In this document: positions 17,021 through 29,609 of the stretch, in pieces | Layout of the letters: every line of letters begins with the position of its first letter | Numbering within the stretch: position 1 is the first letter of the stretch | Assembly: GCF_001428625.1 (NCBI RefSeq) | Contig: NZ_LMIE01000033.1 | Location: forward strand, 64,199-128,198 | Length of the DNA stretch: 64,000 nt | Direction: 5' to 3' | From: Hydrogenophaga sp. Root209 | GTDB lineage: Bacteria; Pseudomonadota; Gammaproteobacteria; Burkholderiales; Burkholderiaceae_C | Program-made: the position numbers and the translations under genes | The notes under the pieces: generated by a model | Database searches by the model: none | Told to the model about the DNA's origin: nothing | What the model saw: the letters and a program-made list of their open reading frames with translations, nothing else

Positions 17021-18208
17021 ATGACCACTCGCCGACTTGTCCTGACCCGCAGCGCTGCCGTGATCGGCGCCGCGTCCACCGGCCTGCTGCTGCCCGAAAT
17101 CGTGCGCGCACAGTCGGACAAAGTCCGTGTGGGTTTCATGCTGCCCTACACCGGCACCTTCGCCCAGTTGGGCGTGGCGATTGAAAACGGTTTCCGCATG
17201 GCACTCAACGAACAAGGCGGCAAGCTTGGCGGCCGCGAGGTGGAGTTCTTCAAGGTCGATGACGAATCCAACCCGGCCAAGGGCATCGAGAACGCCACCC
17301 GCCTGGTGCAGCGCGACAAGGTCGACGTGCTCGTCGGTACCGTGCACTCGGGCGTTCAGATGGGCATTCACAAGGTGGCGCGCGACAGCGGCGTGCTCAG
17401 CCTGATCCCCAATGCCGGCGTGCACGTGGCCACCCGCGCCCAGTGCGCTCCCAACGTGTTCCGTACCTCGTTCAGCAACTCCCAGCCCACGCTGGCGCTG
17501 GGCAAGGCCATGATGGAGCGCGGCCACAAGAAGGCCGTGTGGATCACCTGGAACTACGCGGCCGGCGACGAGGCCTTTGAAGGCTTCGAGAAGAGCTACA
17601 CCGAGGCCGGCGGCACCATCATCAAGAAGCTGGGCCTGCCCTTCCCCAACGTGGAGTTCCAGGCGCTGCTGACCGAGATCGCCTCGCTCAACCCCGATGC
17701 CGTGGCCTGCTTCTTTGCGGGTGGCGGCGCGGCCAAGTTCCTGCGCGACTTCGCAGCAGCCGGCCTGAACAAGAACATCCAGCTCTACGGCTCGGGCTTC
17801 CTGACCGAGGGTGTGCTGGACGCCGCCGGTGACGCCGCCAACGGCGTGCTGACCACCATGCACTACAGCGACGCGCTGGACACGCCGCGCAACAAGAAAT
17901 TCCGCCTGGACTACGCCAAGACCTTCAGGCTGCAGCCCGATGTGTATGCGGTGCAGGGCTACGACACGGGTCTGTTGCTCATCAAGGGCGCCAACGCTGT
18001 CAAGGGTGACCTGAGCAACAAACAGGCGCTGTACGCCGCCATGAATGGCGCCGAGATCGACAGCCCACGCGGCAAGTGGAAGATGAGCGCGGCGCACAAC
18101 CCGATCCAGGACATGTACCTGCGCAAGGTCGAGAACAAGGAAAACAAGGTGATCGGCATTGCGGCCAAGGCCGTGGCCGACCCGGCCACCGGCTGCCGCA
18201 TGGGCTGA
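17021..18208 (+). CDS. LIV-type ABC transporter substrate-binding protein
   Basis: This 395-aa periplasmic protein belongs to the leucine/isoleucine/valine-binding (Peripla_BP_6) family. The N-terminus MTTRRLVLTRSAAVIGAAST is a signal peptide with a Tat-like RR, cleaved near VRAQ. The mature protein begins with VRVGFMLPYTGTFAQLG and has the usual two-lobe pattern. GGAG lies eight bases before the ATG. It is the first gene of a five-gene transporter cluster. A hairpin terminator after it probably keeps its transcript more abundant than that of the membrane and ATPase genes. Next to pobR/pobA, the ligand may be an aromatic acid rather than an amino acid. Confidence 0.9.
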   Translation: MTTRRLVLTRSAAVIGAASTGLLLPEIVRAQSDKVRVGFMLPYTGTFAQLGVAIENGFRMALNEQGGKLGGREVEFFKVDDESNPAKGIENATRLVQRDKVDVLVGTVHSGVQMGIHKVARDSGVLSLIPNAGVHVATRAQCAPNVFRTSFSNSQPTLALGKAMMERGHKKAVWITWNYAAGDEAFEGFEKSYTEAGGTIIKKLGLPFPNVEFQALLTEIASLNPDAVACFFAGGGAAKFLRDFAAAGLNKNIQLYGSGFLTEGVLDAAGDAANGVLTTMHYSDALDTPRNKKFRLDYAKTFRLQPDVYAVQGYDTGLLLIKGANAVKGDLSNKQALYAAMNGAEIDSPRGKWKMSAAHNPIQDMYLRKVENKENKVIGIAAKAVADPATGCRMG

Positions 18209-18248
18209 AGCCGGGCGGACCAGCGCCCGATCCGGGCGGGACGCACCA

Positions 18249-18283
18249 AAGGCCGGCGCCTCACGGGCGCTGGCCTGTTTTTT
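18249..18283 (+). terminator. Terminator/attenuator between binding-protein and permease genes
   Basis: AAGGCCGGCGCC (18249-18260) and GGCGCTGGCCT (18266-18276) form a strong stem with one wobble pair, followed by GTTTTTTG. The position inside the transporter operon suggests partial termination. Confidence 0.65.
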
Positions 18284-18320
18284 GCACGCTTTCAAGATCC
18301 CACCACCCACCTGCTTTCCC

Positions 18321-19184
18321 ATGGATTTCGCCAACTTCCTCATCCAGCTGCTCAACAGCCTGCAATACGGCCTGTTGCTGTTCATGCTGGCCGCGGGCCT
18401 CACGCTGATCTTCGGGATCATGGGTGTGGTCAATCTGGCCCACGGCAGCTTCTACATGCTGGGCGCGTATCTGGCGTGGTTCCTGGTGGGGCAACTCGAC
18501 AGCCTGGTGCTGGCCATCGTGCTGGGCACGGTGATCGCCGTGGCGCTGGGCTGGCTGCTGGAGTGGTCGCTGTTCCGGCACTTCTACCACCGTGACCACC
18601 TTGACCAGGTGCTGCTGACCTTCGGCCTGATCTACATCTTTGAAGAGGTGCGCTCCATCCTCTGGGGCGACGACGTACACGCAGTGCAGGTGCCCGAGGT
18701 GTTGAACTGGTCGATCCCGCTGACCGAGAACCTCTCGTACCCGGTGTACCGGCTGGTGATGTCGGGCGTGTGCATTGCGCTCGCCCTGGGTCTGTACCTG
18801 CTGATTTCCAAGACCCGCCTGGGCATGAAGATCCGCGCCGGTGCGTTCAACCGCGAGATGACCGAGTCGCTGGGCATCAACATCCGCCTCATCCACGGCG
18901 TGGTGTTTGCCCTGGGCGTGGCGCTGGCCGCCATCGCCGGCATGATCGCCTCGCCCATCGCCAGCGTCTACCCGGGCATGGGCAGCTCGGTGCTGATCAT
19001 GTGTTTCGTGGTGGTCGTCATTGGTGGCATCGGGTCGGTGCGGGGCGCGCTCGTCGCGGCCCTGCTCGTGGGCTTGGTGGACACGTTCGGCAAGGTGCTG
19101 GTGCCTCAGATCGCGGGCATGGCCGTGTACATGCTCATGGCTGGTGTGCTCCTTTACAAGCCCGAAGGGCTCTTCAAACAATGA
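18321..19184 (+). CDS. LIV-type ABC transporter permease (LivH-like)
   Basis: This is a 287-aa inner-membrane protein with about eight hydrophobic segments. Signature regions are LQYGLLLFMLAAGLTLIFGI at the start, GVVNLAHGSFYMLGAY, and the conserved loop LGINIRLIHGVVFALG before the last helices. It forms the translocation channel with the LivM-like subunit. Its stop codon overlaps the start of the next gene by four bases (ATGA), so the two are translationally coupled. Confidence 0.92.
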   Translation: MDFANFLIQLLNSLQYGLLLFMLAAGLTLIFGIMGVVNLAHGSFYMLGAYLAWFLVGQLDSLVLAIVLGTVIAVALGWLLEWSLFRHFYHRDHLDQVLLTFGLIYIFEEVRSILWGDDVHAVQVPEVLNWSIPLTENLSYPVYRLVMSGVCIALALGLYLLISKTRLGMKIRAGAFNREMTESLGINIRLIHGVVFALGVALAAIAGMIASPIASVYPGMGSSVLIMCFVVVVIGGIGSVRGALVAALLVGLVDTFGKVLVPQIAGMAVYMLMAGVLLYKPEGLFKQ

Positions 19185-20173
19185 GTTCCCCCAAAGCCCA
19201 ACTCGAGAAGCTGCCGCGCAGCATCCAGGCCATTCTGGTGCTGGGCGCCATCGCGCTCGCCGCGTTTCCACTCATCCCGTTGACCGGTGGCGAGTTCTAC
19301 CTGCAGATGCTCTCTCAAATGATGATCCTGGCGATCTTCGCCATGAGCCTGGATCTGCTGCAGGGCGTGAGCGGCCTGGTGTCGCTCGGCCACGCAGCCT
19401 ACTTTGGCCTGGCGGGCTACGCGCTGGCTTTCCTCACGCCAGCCGACACCCCCATCAGCCTGTGGTGGTCCCTGCCCGCCTCGGCACTGGGCGCGGGCCT
19501 GGCCGCGCTCATCATCGGCTTCTTCGTGGTGCGCACCCACGGCATCTACTTCATCATGGTCACCATGGCGTTCGCGCAGATGGTGTTCTTCCTGTTCTTC
19601 GACAACAAGATGCTCGGTGGATCGGACGGCGTGTACGTGAACTTCCGGCCCACGGCGTCGCTGTTCGGCTGGACCGGCATCGACCTGGAAAACAAGACCA
19701 CCTTCTATTACTTCACGCTGCTGCTGCTGGTGCTGGTCTATGCCTTCCTGCGCCGCCTGCTGTTCTCGCCGTTTGGCCGCGTGCTCGCCGGCATCCGCGT
19801 GAACGAACACCGCATGCGCGCCGTGGGCTATGGCACCTTCGGCTACAAGCTCGCGGCCTTCACGCTGGCCGGTGCACTCGCCGGCGTGGCGGGCTTTCTG
19901 TGGGCCGCGCAGACCGGCTACGTGAACCCCGAACTCATGGGTTTTCACATGAGCGCGCACGCCATCATGATGGTCATCCTCGGGGGCATGGGCAACTTCG
20001 CCGGGGCCATCGTGGGCGCCTTCGCGTTCGAGTACGTGATGCACTTCTTCAAGGACCTCACCAAACACTGGCAATTGCTCATGGGCACGTTCATCGTGCT
20101 GGTGGTGGTGTTCGCGCCGCGTGGCCTGCTCGGGCTGGTGGAGCGGTTCACCAAGAAACGGACCACGCCATGA
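19181..20173 (+). CDS. LIV-type ABC transporter permease (LivM-like)
   Basis: This is a 330-aa polytopic membrane protein and the partner of the LivH-like subunit. It carries the family signatures GVSGLVSLGHAAYFGLAGY and FGRVLAGIRVNEHRMRAVGY, with the latter forming the coupling helix region that contacts the ATPases, followed by VILGGMGNFAGAIVGAF. ATG 19181 overlaps the upstream stop (ATGA) and its own stop overlaps the next start in the same way, which shows tight operon packing. Confidence 0.92.
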   Translation: MSSPKAQLEKLPRSIQAILVLGAIALAAFPLIPLTGGEFYLQMLSQMMILAIFAMSLDLLQGVSGLVSLGHAAYFGLAGYALAFLTPADTPISLWWSLPASALGAGLAALIIGFFVVRTHGIYFIMVTMAFAQMVFFLFFDNKMLGGSDGVYVNFRPTASLFGWTGIDLENKTTFYYFTLLLLVLVYAFLRRLLFSPFGRVLAGIRVNEHRMRAVGYGTFGYKLAAFTLAGALAGVAGFLWAAQTGYVNPELMGFHMSAHAIMMVILGGMGNFAGAIVGAFAFEYVMHFFKDLTKHWQLLMGTFIVLVVVFAPRGLLGLVERFTKKRTTP

Positions 20174-20931
20174 GTGAACTCCTGCTCACCGCGCGCAACC
20201 TTACCAAACGCTTCGGGGGTCTGGCCGCCGTCAACGACGTGTCCGTGGACCTGCACCGTGGACGCATCCACGCCGTGATCGGCCCCAACGGCGCGGGCAA
20301 GTCCACGCTGACCAACCTGCTCTCGGGCGACCTGCCGCCCACCTCGGGTCGCATCACGCTCAATGGTGTCGAGACCGCCGGCAAGAGCCCCGAAAAGATC
20401 TCGCGCCTGGGCCTGGGCCGCAGCTACCAGAAGACCAACATCTTCCTGCCCTTCACTGTGTGGGACAACGTGCGCCTCGCGGCCCAATCGCGCGAGCGGC
20501 ACGCGCCCTGGAACCCGCTGCGCTGGGTGTCCTCGGCCAGCGCCATGGGTGCCGTGAACCAGCGCTGTGAACGTGCGCTGGAACTCGCGGGGCTGACCGC
20601 GCGCGCCAACGTGGTGGCCGGCACCACCAGCCACGGCGAACAGCGCCAGTTGGAGATCGCCATGACCCTGGCCACCGAACCCACCGTGTTGCTGCTCGAC
20701 GAACCCCTGGCCGGCATGGGCCAGGCCGAGGCCGAGAGCATGGTGGCGCTGTTGCTGCGTTTGAAGAAAGACCACGCCATGATGCTGGTGGAACACGACA
20801 TGGACGCCGTCTTCACGCTGGCCGACCAGCTCACCGTCATGGTGAACGGCCAGGTGATCGCCAGCGGGACACCGCCCGAGGTGCGGGCGGATGCTTCGGT
20901 ACAAGCGGCCTACCTGGGTGAGGAGCATTGA
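20170..20931 (+). CDS. LIV-type ABC transporter ATP-binding protein (LivG-like)
   Basis: This is a 253-aa ABC ATPase. Walker A is GPNGAGKST (about 38-46), the Q-loop lies in GRSYQKTNIF, the signature reads TSHGEQRQLEIAM, Walker B is LLLDEPLAGM and the switch His is in VEHDMD. The long insertion after the Q-loop (NPLRWVSS) is typical of LivG. It is encoded between the LivM-like and LivF-like genes with overlapping start and stop codons on both sides. Confidence 0.92.
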   Translation: MSELLLTARNLTKRFGGLAAVNDVSVDLHRGRIHAVIGPNGAGKSTLTNLLSGDLPPTSGRITLNGVETAGKSPEKISRLGLGRSYQKTNIFLPFTVWDNVRLAAQSRERHAPWNPLRWVSSASAMGAVNQRCERALELAGLTARANVVAGTTSHGEQRQLEIAMTLATEPTVLLLDEPLAGMGQAEAESMVALLLRLKKDHAMMLVEHDMDAVFTLADQLTVMVNGQVIASGTPPEVRADASVQAAYLGEEH

Positions 20932-21641
20932 TGAGCGCCTTGATTGAAGCCAGGGGCCTCAACACCCACTACGGCGCCAGCCACATCCTGCGCGGCATCG
21001 ACTTCACCGTGGGCCAGGGCCAGACCATTGGCCTGATGGGTCGCAACGGCATGGGCAAGTCCACGCTGCTCAAATCCATCATGGGCATCGTCAAACCGAG
21101 CGGCGGCAAGGTGCACGTGAAGGGGCGTGACATGACCGGTGCACCCACCTTCGAGATTGCGCGCCTGGGCCTGGCCTACGTGCCCGAAGGCCGCGGCATC
21201 TTCGGCAACCTGAGCGTGAGGGAAAACCTGGTGATGTCGGCCCGCGCCGGCACGCAGGGCCAGCGCGACTGGACCTACGACCGCGTGCTGGAAACCTTCC
21301 CCCGCCTGGCCGAACGCCTGAACCACGGCGGGCAGCAGCTCAGCGGCGGCGAGCAGCAGATGCTCACCATCGGCCGTGCGCTCATGACCAACCCCGACCT
21401 GCTCATCCTCGATGAAGCCACCGAAGGCCTGGCGCCCCTGATCGCACGCGAGATCTGGCGCATCTGCGGATTGATTCGCGAGAGCGGCATCAGCAGCATC
21501 ATCGTGGACAAGAACTGGAAACACGTCACCCAGATCACCGACCGCAACGTGATTCTTGTGAAGGGTGAAGTGGTGTTCGAGGGGAGTTCCGAGGAACTGC
21601 TCTCTCAGCCCGGCCTGCTGGAGCAGCACCTGGGCGTCTGA
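20931..21641 (+). CDS. LIV-type ABC transporter ATP-binding protein (LivF-like)
   Basis: This is a 236-aa ABC ATPase that completes the transporter. Walker A is GRNGMGKST, the signature LSGGEQQMLTIGRAL, and Walker B LLILDEATEGLAP. The position of the switch residue reads IIVDKNWKHV instead of the common LVEQN, a variant seen in some LivF branches. The start ATG overlaps the LivG-like stop (TGATG). It ends six bases from the convergent pobR-like gene. Confidence 0.92.
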   Translation: MSALIEARGLNTHYGASHILRGIDFTVGQGQTIGLMGRNGMGKSTLLKSIMGIVKPSGGKVHVKGRDMTGAPTFEIARLGLAYVPEGRGIFGNLSVRENLVMSARAGTQGQRDWTYDRVLETFPRLAERLNHGGQQLSGGEQQMLTIGRALMTNPDLLILDEATEGLAPLIAREIWRICGLIRESGISSIIVDKNWKHVTQITDRNVILVKGEVVFEGSSEELLSQPGLLEQHLGV

Positions 21642-21647
21642 GCCCAG

Positions 21648-22430
21648 TCAGAGCAGAGGCCGCAGCTCGCGCGCGGCATCCTGCAGCAGCGGCAGCATGT
21701 CCCGCTGGAACTGTGGTGAATCCATGCGCTCGGCGGACGACACCACGTTCAAAGCGGCCACCGCCTTGCCCTGCATGTTGCGCAGCGGCACCGCCAGCGC
21801 AAACACACCCAGCTCGTGCTCCTCGCGCGCAATCGACACGTCCTGGCTGCGCACCTGTGCAATGACGGCCTTGAACGCCTTGTGGTCCACCGCGGTGTGT
21901 GGCGTCAACCGGGGCAGTTCACGTCCTTTGAGCCAGGTGGTGAATTCGGCTCTTGGCATGGCCGCGAGCAGTACCCGGCCGGTGGACGTGGCGTGCGCGG
22001 GTAGCCGCGCACCGAGGTGCAACCCATAGGCCATGAGCCGTTGCCCGCCAATCGACACGTTGCGCGCAACGATCACCACCTCGTCTCCATCGAGCACGGC
22101 CGCCGAGAAAGAGTCGCGGGTCAGGGCCGCGAGTCGGTTCAGCGTGGGCTGCAGCAAGCGCGGCAGGCGCGCCGAGGCCAGGTAGCTTCCTGAGAACCGC
22201 AGCACCTTGGCCGAGAGCCAGTAGTGGCTGCCGTCGGTGTCCAGATACCCCAGGTGCGCCAGCGTGAGCAGATGGCGCCGGGCCGCCGCGCGTGTGAGGC
22301 CGGCGCGTTCGGCCGCCTGCGTGGCGTTGAGCCGCTGGCGCTGGGTGTCAAAGCTCTCCAGCACCGCCATGCCCTTGGCCATGCCTTCGATGAAATCCGC
22401 CTTGGCGATAGGGTGCTCGGGTGCGTTCAT
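21648..22430 (-). CDS. pobR: IclR-family regulator of pobA (PobR/PcaR-type)
   Basis: This is a 260-aa IclR-family regulator. The N-terminal winged helix (about 12-75, NATQAAERAGLTRAAARRHL) is followed by the effector-binding domain, which contains the GRVLLAAMPRAEF segment. ATG 22430 gives a normal family length. The gene is divergent from pobA, and PobR-type IclR proteins are known to activate pobA in response to 4-hydroxybenzoate, so this role is inferred from family and position. Two 13-bp near-identical repeats in the shared promoter are probable binding sites. Confidence 0.85.
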   Translation of the reverse strand: MNAPEHPIAKADFIEGMAKGMAVLESFDTQRQRLNATQAAERAGLTRAAARRHLLTLAHLGYLDTDGSHYWLSAKVLRFSGSYLASARLPRLLQPTLNRLAALTRDSFSAAVLDGDEVVIVARNVSIGGQRLMAYGLHLGARLPAHATSTGRVLLAAMPRAEFTTWLKGRELPRLTPHTAVDHKAFKAVIAQVRSQDVSIAREEHELGVFALAVPLRNMQGKAVAALNVVSSAERMDSPQFQRDMLPLLQDAARELRPLL

Positions 22431-22467
22431 GGCCGGATTATGCGCCGAGCGCCCCATATTGCGCGGT

Positions 22468-23759
<1,292 letters not shown>

Positions 23760-23778
23760 AGGCTTGCCGGCGCCATCG

Positions 23779-23803
23779 AACGGGCGACGCTGTCGCCCGT
23801 TTG
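23779..23803 (+). terminator. Intrinsic terminator after pobA
   Basis: AACGGGCGAC (23779-23788) pairs with GTCGCCCGTT (23792-23801) around GCT and is followed by a short T run. This makes pobA a single-gene transcript. Confidence 0.65.
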
Positions 23804-23861
23804 CGTTTCAGGCGGCCAACGCGGCAGTACAGTGCAGCGACCTCACCCACCCGATGCGCCC

Positions 23862-24767
23862 ATGACCGCCACCCTCCGCCCTGCCCCCGCCCTCAAACCC
23901 CTGCGCGGCCTGCGCGTGCTCAGCCTCGCGCTCAACCTGCCAGGGCCGGCCGCGCTGATGCGCTTGAAAGCCATGGGCGCCACCTGCCTCAAGGCCGAGC
24001 CCCCGGCGCCCAAAAGCGCATCGAGTGGCGACCCCATGGGCCAGTACAACCCCAAGGCTTACGCCACGCTGCACGACGGCATCAAGACCATCACCATCGA
24101 CCTCAAGGTTGAGAGAGGCCAGGCCACGCTGCACAAGGCCCTGGCGCGCACCGACCTGCTGCTCACCTCGTTCCGCCCCTCCGCGCTGCTCAAACTCAAC
24201 CTGGGCTGGAAGGCGCTGCACAAGCAGTACCCGGCGCTCAGCGTGGTCGCCATCGTGGGCGCGCCGGGCGAGCGCGCCGAAGAACCGGGCCACGACCTCA
24301 CCTACCTGGCCGATGCCGGCCTGGTGCCAGGCCTGGAGTTGCCCGCCACCCTGTTTGCCGACATGGGCGGCGCCCTCATGGCCAGTGAAGCGGCACTCAA
24401 GGCTGTGATGGTGCAGAAATCCACCGGCAAGGGCGTGTTTCAGGAGGTGGCCTTGTCGGATGCCGCCGCCTGGCTCGCCCTGCCCCGCGCCTGGGGCCTG
24501 ACGCAACCCACCGGCGCGGTGGGCGGTGCGCACGCGGGCTACCGCGTGTATCCCTGCAAGGACGGGCGCGTGGCCGTGGCCGCGCTGGAGCCGCATTTCG
24601 CCTCAGCCCTGTGCACAGCGGCCGGCCTGGCCGTGAGCGACATGCGCACGCTGTTCAAGCCCGCCACCCACGCGGCCATCGCCGCGTTCCTCCAAGGCAT
24701 GACACGCAAGCAGCTCGATCAGTTGTCGGTGGCGAAAGACATTCCGCTGCACACGCTGGCCACCTGA
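23862..24767 (+). CDS. CaiB/BaiF family CoA transferase, short form
   Basis: This 301-aa protein resembles class III CoA transferases, which move CoA between carboxylic acids. It has LRGLRVLSLALNLPGPAALM at the start and EPGHDLTYLADAG (about 143-155), where the Asp aligns with the catalytic aspartate of the family. It then has the middle block FADMGGALMASEAALKAVMV and YRVYPCKDGRVAVAALEPHF. It is about 100 residues shorter than the usual 400, matching the short branch. The acid substrate is unknown. It is convergent with the zeta-like toxin gene, meeting it end to end. Confidence 0.82.
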   Translation: MTATLRPAPALKPLRGLRVLSLALNLPGPAALMRLKAMGATCLKAEPPAPKSASSGDPMGQYNPKAYATLHDGIKTITIDLKVERGQATLHKALARTDLLLTSFRPSALLKLNLGWKALHKQYPALSVVAIVGAPGERAEEPGHDLTYLADAGLVPGLELPATLFADMGGALMASEAALKAVMVQKSTGKGVFQEVALSDAAAWLALPRAWGLTQPTGAVGGAHAGYRVYPCKDGRVAVAALEPHFASALCTAAGLAVSDMRTLFKPATHAAIAAFLQGMTRKQLDQLSVAKDIPLHTLAT

Positions 24768-25372
<605 letters not shown>

Positions 25373-25376
<4 letters not shown>

Positions 25377-25717
25377 GCAGCGCGGCGGACGGTGGGTGCC
25401 TTGCTGCGGTTGTCCTGCACGGTTTGGCGCACGGCCTGGGCCAGGCGGCCGCTGGATTCAGCGGCCAGAAAGCGGGCTTCGATGGCATCGAGCGGATCGG
25501 CCGGCACCGCGTGCCGCGCAGCTGCGTCGTAACAGGCGATGGCCTCGCGAGCTTCCTGCACCGTGAGGCCGGTTTCTTCGGCAATGCGCCCGAGCGTGGC
25601 CCAGTACTCGATCTGCCCGGCGACCGAGCGCCGCTGTGGCTGCGCAGCCTCACGCGCCTGCTGAACCAGCCCGGCGGGCAACTTGACAGAGGAAAATGCA
25701 GAACCGGTGGCCGACAT
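25373..25717 (-). CDS. ParD-like antitoxin partner of the zeta-like toxin
   Basis: This 114-aa protein begins ATGSAFSSVKLPAGLVQQAR, with the RRSVAGQIEYWATLGRIAEE motif typical of ParD-like antitoxins. A ribbon-helix-helix (about 10-45) for DNA binding and dimerisation is followed by a charged helical tail that would mask the toxin. AGGAG lies upstream of ATG 25717. It comes first in the operon and overlaps the toxin start, the usual arrangement for antitoxin excess. It probably represses its own promoter in the gap to the divergent cold-shock gene. Confidence 0.8.
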
Positions 25718-25802
25718 GAAACATCTCCTGTTTGGCGCATTTTGCGCCATTCTGGACAAGCTGGCAAGCCACCATTTCCGTCCATCGACCCATATCAACA
25801 TC

Positions 25803-26480
25803 ATGCGAAAACAGGGAACCGTGGTGCGCTGGGATCCAGCCAAGGCGTTCGGCTTCATCCGCAGCGAACAGACCGTCGCCGACATCTTTTTTCACATGCG
25901 GGACTTCAGCGGCCACCAGCCGCCCAGCGAGGGCCTGCCGGTCACGTTCCAGGAAATCCATGTGGGGGGCAAGGGGCCGCGCGCGCTGTCGGTGGAGCCG
26001 CTGCGCAACGAGGTGAAGGCGCCGTTCGAGACACCCAAGGCGGTCGTGCCGCCCGAGGCCGAGTTGTTGCCCCGCGCCGCGCCCGCCAGACGATCTCCAT
26101 CGGCGCGCGAGAAGCGCCGCGAAGACCTGCCCCTGTGGATCGGCCTCGGGCTGATCGTCTTCTGGGTACTGCTCTGGCTGGTGGGTATCGGCCTGGGCCG
26201 TTTCCCGTGGGTGATTCTCACGGCGGTGGTGCTGATCAACCTGGGCACCTTCTACATGTACTGGCGCGACAAGGACGCCGCCGTCAACGAAACTCAGCGC
26301 ACGCCCGAAGACCAGTTGCACGCGCTGGCGCTGCTGGGCGGCTGGCCGGGTGCCTGGTTTGCTCAGCAGATCCTGCGCCACAAGACGAGCAAGCAGCCGT
26401 TCCGGCTGTACTACTGGACGACGGTCGCGGTCAACACCATTGCATTGTTGGGTTGGATCGCCTGGCCAGCCATACGATGA
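25803..26480 (+). CDS. Cold-shock domain and DUF1294 membrane protein
   Basis: This 225-aa protein has an N-terminal cold-shock-like domain (about 1-65, KQGTVVRWDPAKAFGFIRS; DIFFHMRDFSGH) that may bind RNA or ssDNA. A Pro/Arg-rich linker follows, then a C-terminal DUF1294 region with three or four membrane segments (about 115-155 and 205-225) and the motif HALALLGGWPGAWFAQQ. This fusion is common in Proteobacteria, but its function is unknown. ATG 25803 starts the cold-shock fold. It is divergent from the toxin-antitoxin operon. Confidence 0.85.
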   Translation: MRKQGTVVRWDPAKAFGFIRSEQTVADIFFHMRDFSGHQPPSEGLPVTFQEIHVGGKGPRALSVEPLRNEVKAPFETPKAVVPPEAELLPRAAPARRSPSAREKRREDLPLWIGLGLIVFWVLLWLVGIGLGRFPWVILTAVVLINLGTFYMYWRDKDAAVNETQRTPEDQLHALALLGGWPGAWFAQQILRHKTSKQPFRLYYWTTVAVNTIALLGWIAWPAIR

Positions 26481-26490
26481 AACACCCCCG

Positions 26491-26521
26491 CGCCGCCTTC
26501 GGCGTCACCCCCTCAAGGGGG
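26491..26521. repeat. REP-like intergenic palindromes
   Basis: Two adjacent hairpins, CGCCG-CCTT-CGGCG (26491-26504) and CCCCCT-CA-AGGGGG (26508-26521), lie between two convergent genes. I recall similar GC-rich palindromes as dispersed elements in Comamonadaceae genomes. Only one copy is in this window. It may also act as a transcript end. Confidence 0.45.
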
Positions 26522-26564
26522 CGCACCCTGCGGCCCGGCAGAGCCGGTTCCGCGGGAGCTCTGG

Positions 26565-28880
<2,316 letters not shown>

Positions 28881-28945
28881 GGGGTGACACGGACCCGGAG
28901 CGCGGGTGGGTGGAAAACCCTCGATTTTACGGGTTGCCCCTGATT

Positions 28946-29422
28946 TCAGGGGATCGCAGGGCTACTGGCCTCCAGCCGGTCGTGCGCGTGGGCAATCAGG
29001 CGGTCAAACAGGGCTTCTAGCTGGCGCCGCTCGGCGCTGGAGAGGCAGCCGAAGATGTCGGTGTTGCGCTGCTCAATCAGCCGCATCACCTTCTTCCACA
29101 ACGGCCGGCCGGTGCGCGTTAGCGTGAGCACCACGCCGCGCGCATCGGTTTCGCTGGTCGACTTCAACACCAGAGCGCGGTCCACCAGCATCTGCGCGGC
29201 ACGGCTGGCCTGCCCTTTGTCCAGGTTGGCCCGGGCAGCGAGGTCCTTCACCGACAGCGGTGCGAACTGACCAATGGCGGCCAGACACCGCGCCTCGCCC
29301 ACGCCCAAACCGAAGGTGTTGGCGTAGGCGTCGCTGCTCTGGCGGTCGGTGAGTTTGGCGAGCCGGTGCAGGCGGTAGGTAAGGAAATCCTGCAGTGCGG
29401 GCGGGGTGGTTTCAGCGGCCAT
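28946..29422 (-). CDS. MarR-family transcriptional regulator
   Basis: This is a 158-aa winged-helix regulator with [40 protein letters not shown] (recognition helix) and the wing [19 protein letters not shown]. MarR proteins bind palindromes as dimers and release DNA on binding aromatic ligands. It is the last gene of the monooxygenase operon, and its start overlaps the end of the 65-aa gene by 11 bases. Twin 14-bp palindromes in the divergent promoter 1.8 kb upstream are its likely targets. Confidence 0.88.
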   Translation of the reverse strand: MAAETTPPALQDFLTYRLHRLAKLTDRQSSDAYANTFGLGVGEARCLAAIGQFAPLSVKDLAARANLDKGQASRAAQMLVDRALVLKSTSETDARGVVLTLTRTGRPLWKKVMRLIEQRNTDIFGCLSSAERRQLEALFDRLIAHAHDRLEASSPAIP

Positions 29423-29609
29423 CGCCGGCTCCCTCTGCGCACTGGCGCTCGGCATGGGCCATCAGGGGCAGCACCTCGTCGGCCCGCTGCAGGCGGCTGA
29501 TCAGCGAGAGGCACAACATGGAGAGGAACAGCGGTGCCCTGTCTTCGCCCACGCGGGTGAGAGCCTCGCACAGGGCGCTGTAGCTGCGGTCGAGATCGGC
29601 GTCGGTCAT
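29412..29609 (-). CDS. Small 65-aa protein of a flavin monooxygenase operon
   Basis: The protein starts [20 protein letters not shown] and continues through APLFLSMLCLSLISRLQRAD, so it is two helices with an acidic first half and a hydrophobic centre. It resembles the small DUF2783-type proteins encoded next to FAD monooxygenases of aromatic catabolism, though I cannot confirm the family. The start overlaps the monooxygenase stop (ATGA) and its end overlaps the MarR start, so all three are translationally coupled. A role as a small accessory or stabilising subunit is an inference. Confidence 0.7.
   Translation of the reverse strand: MTDADLDRSYSALCEALTRVGEDRAPLFLSMLCLSLISRLQRADEVLPLMAHAERQCAEGAGDGR

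Noticed and set aside
17018-18433. A 471-codon minus-strand frame over the binding-protein gene
   Set aside because: It is antisense to a clear periplasmic binding protein and shows no family signature.
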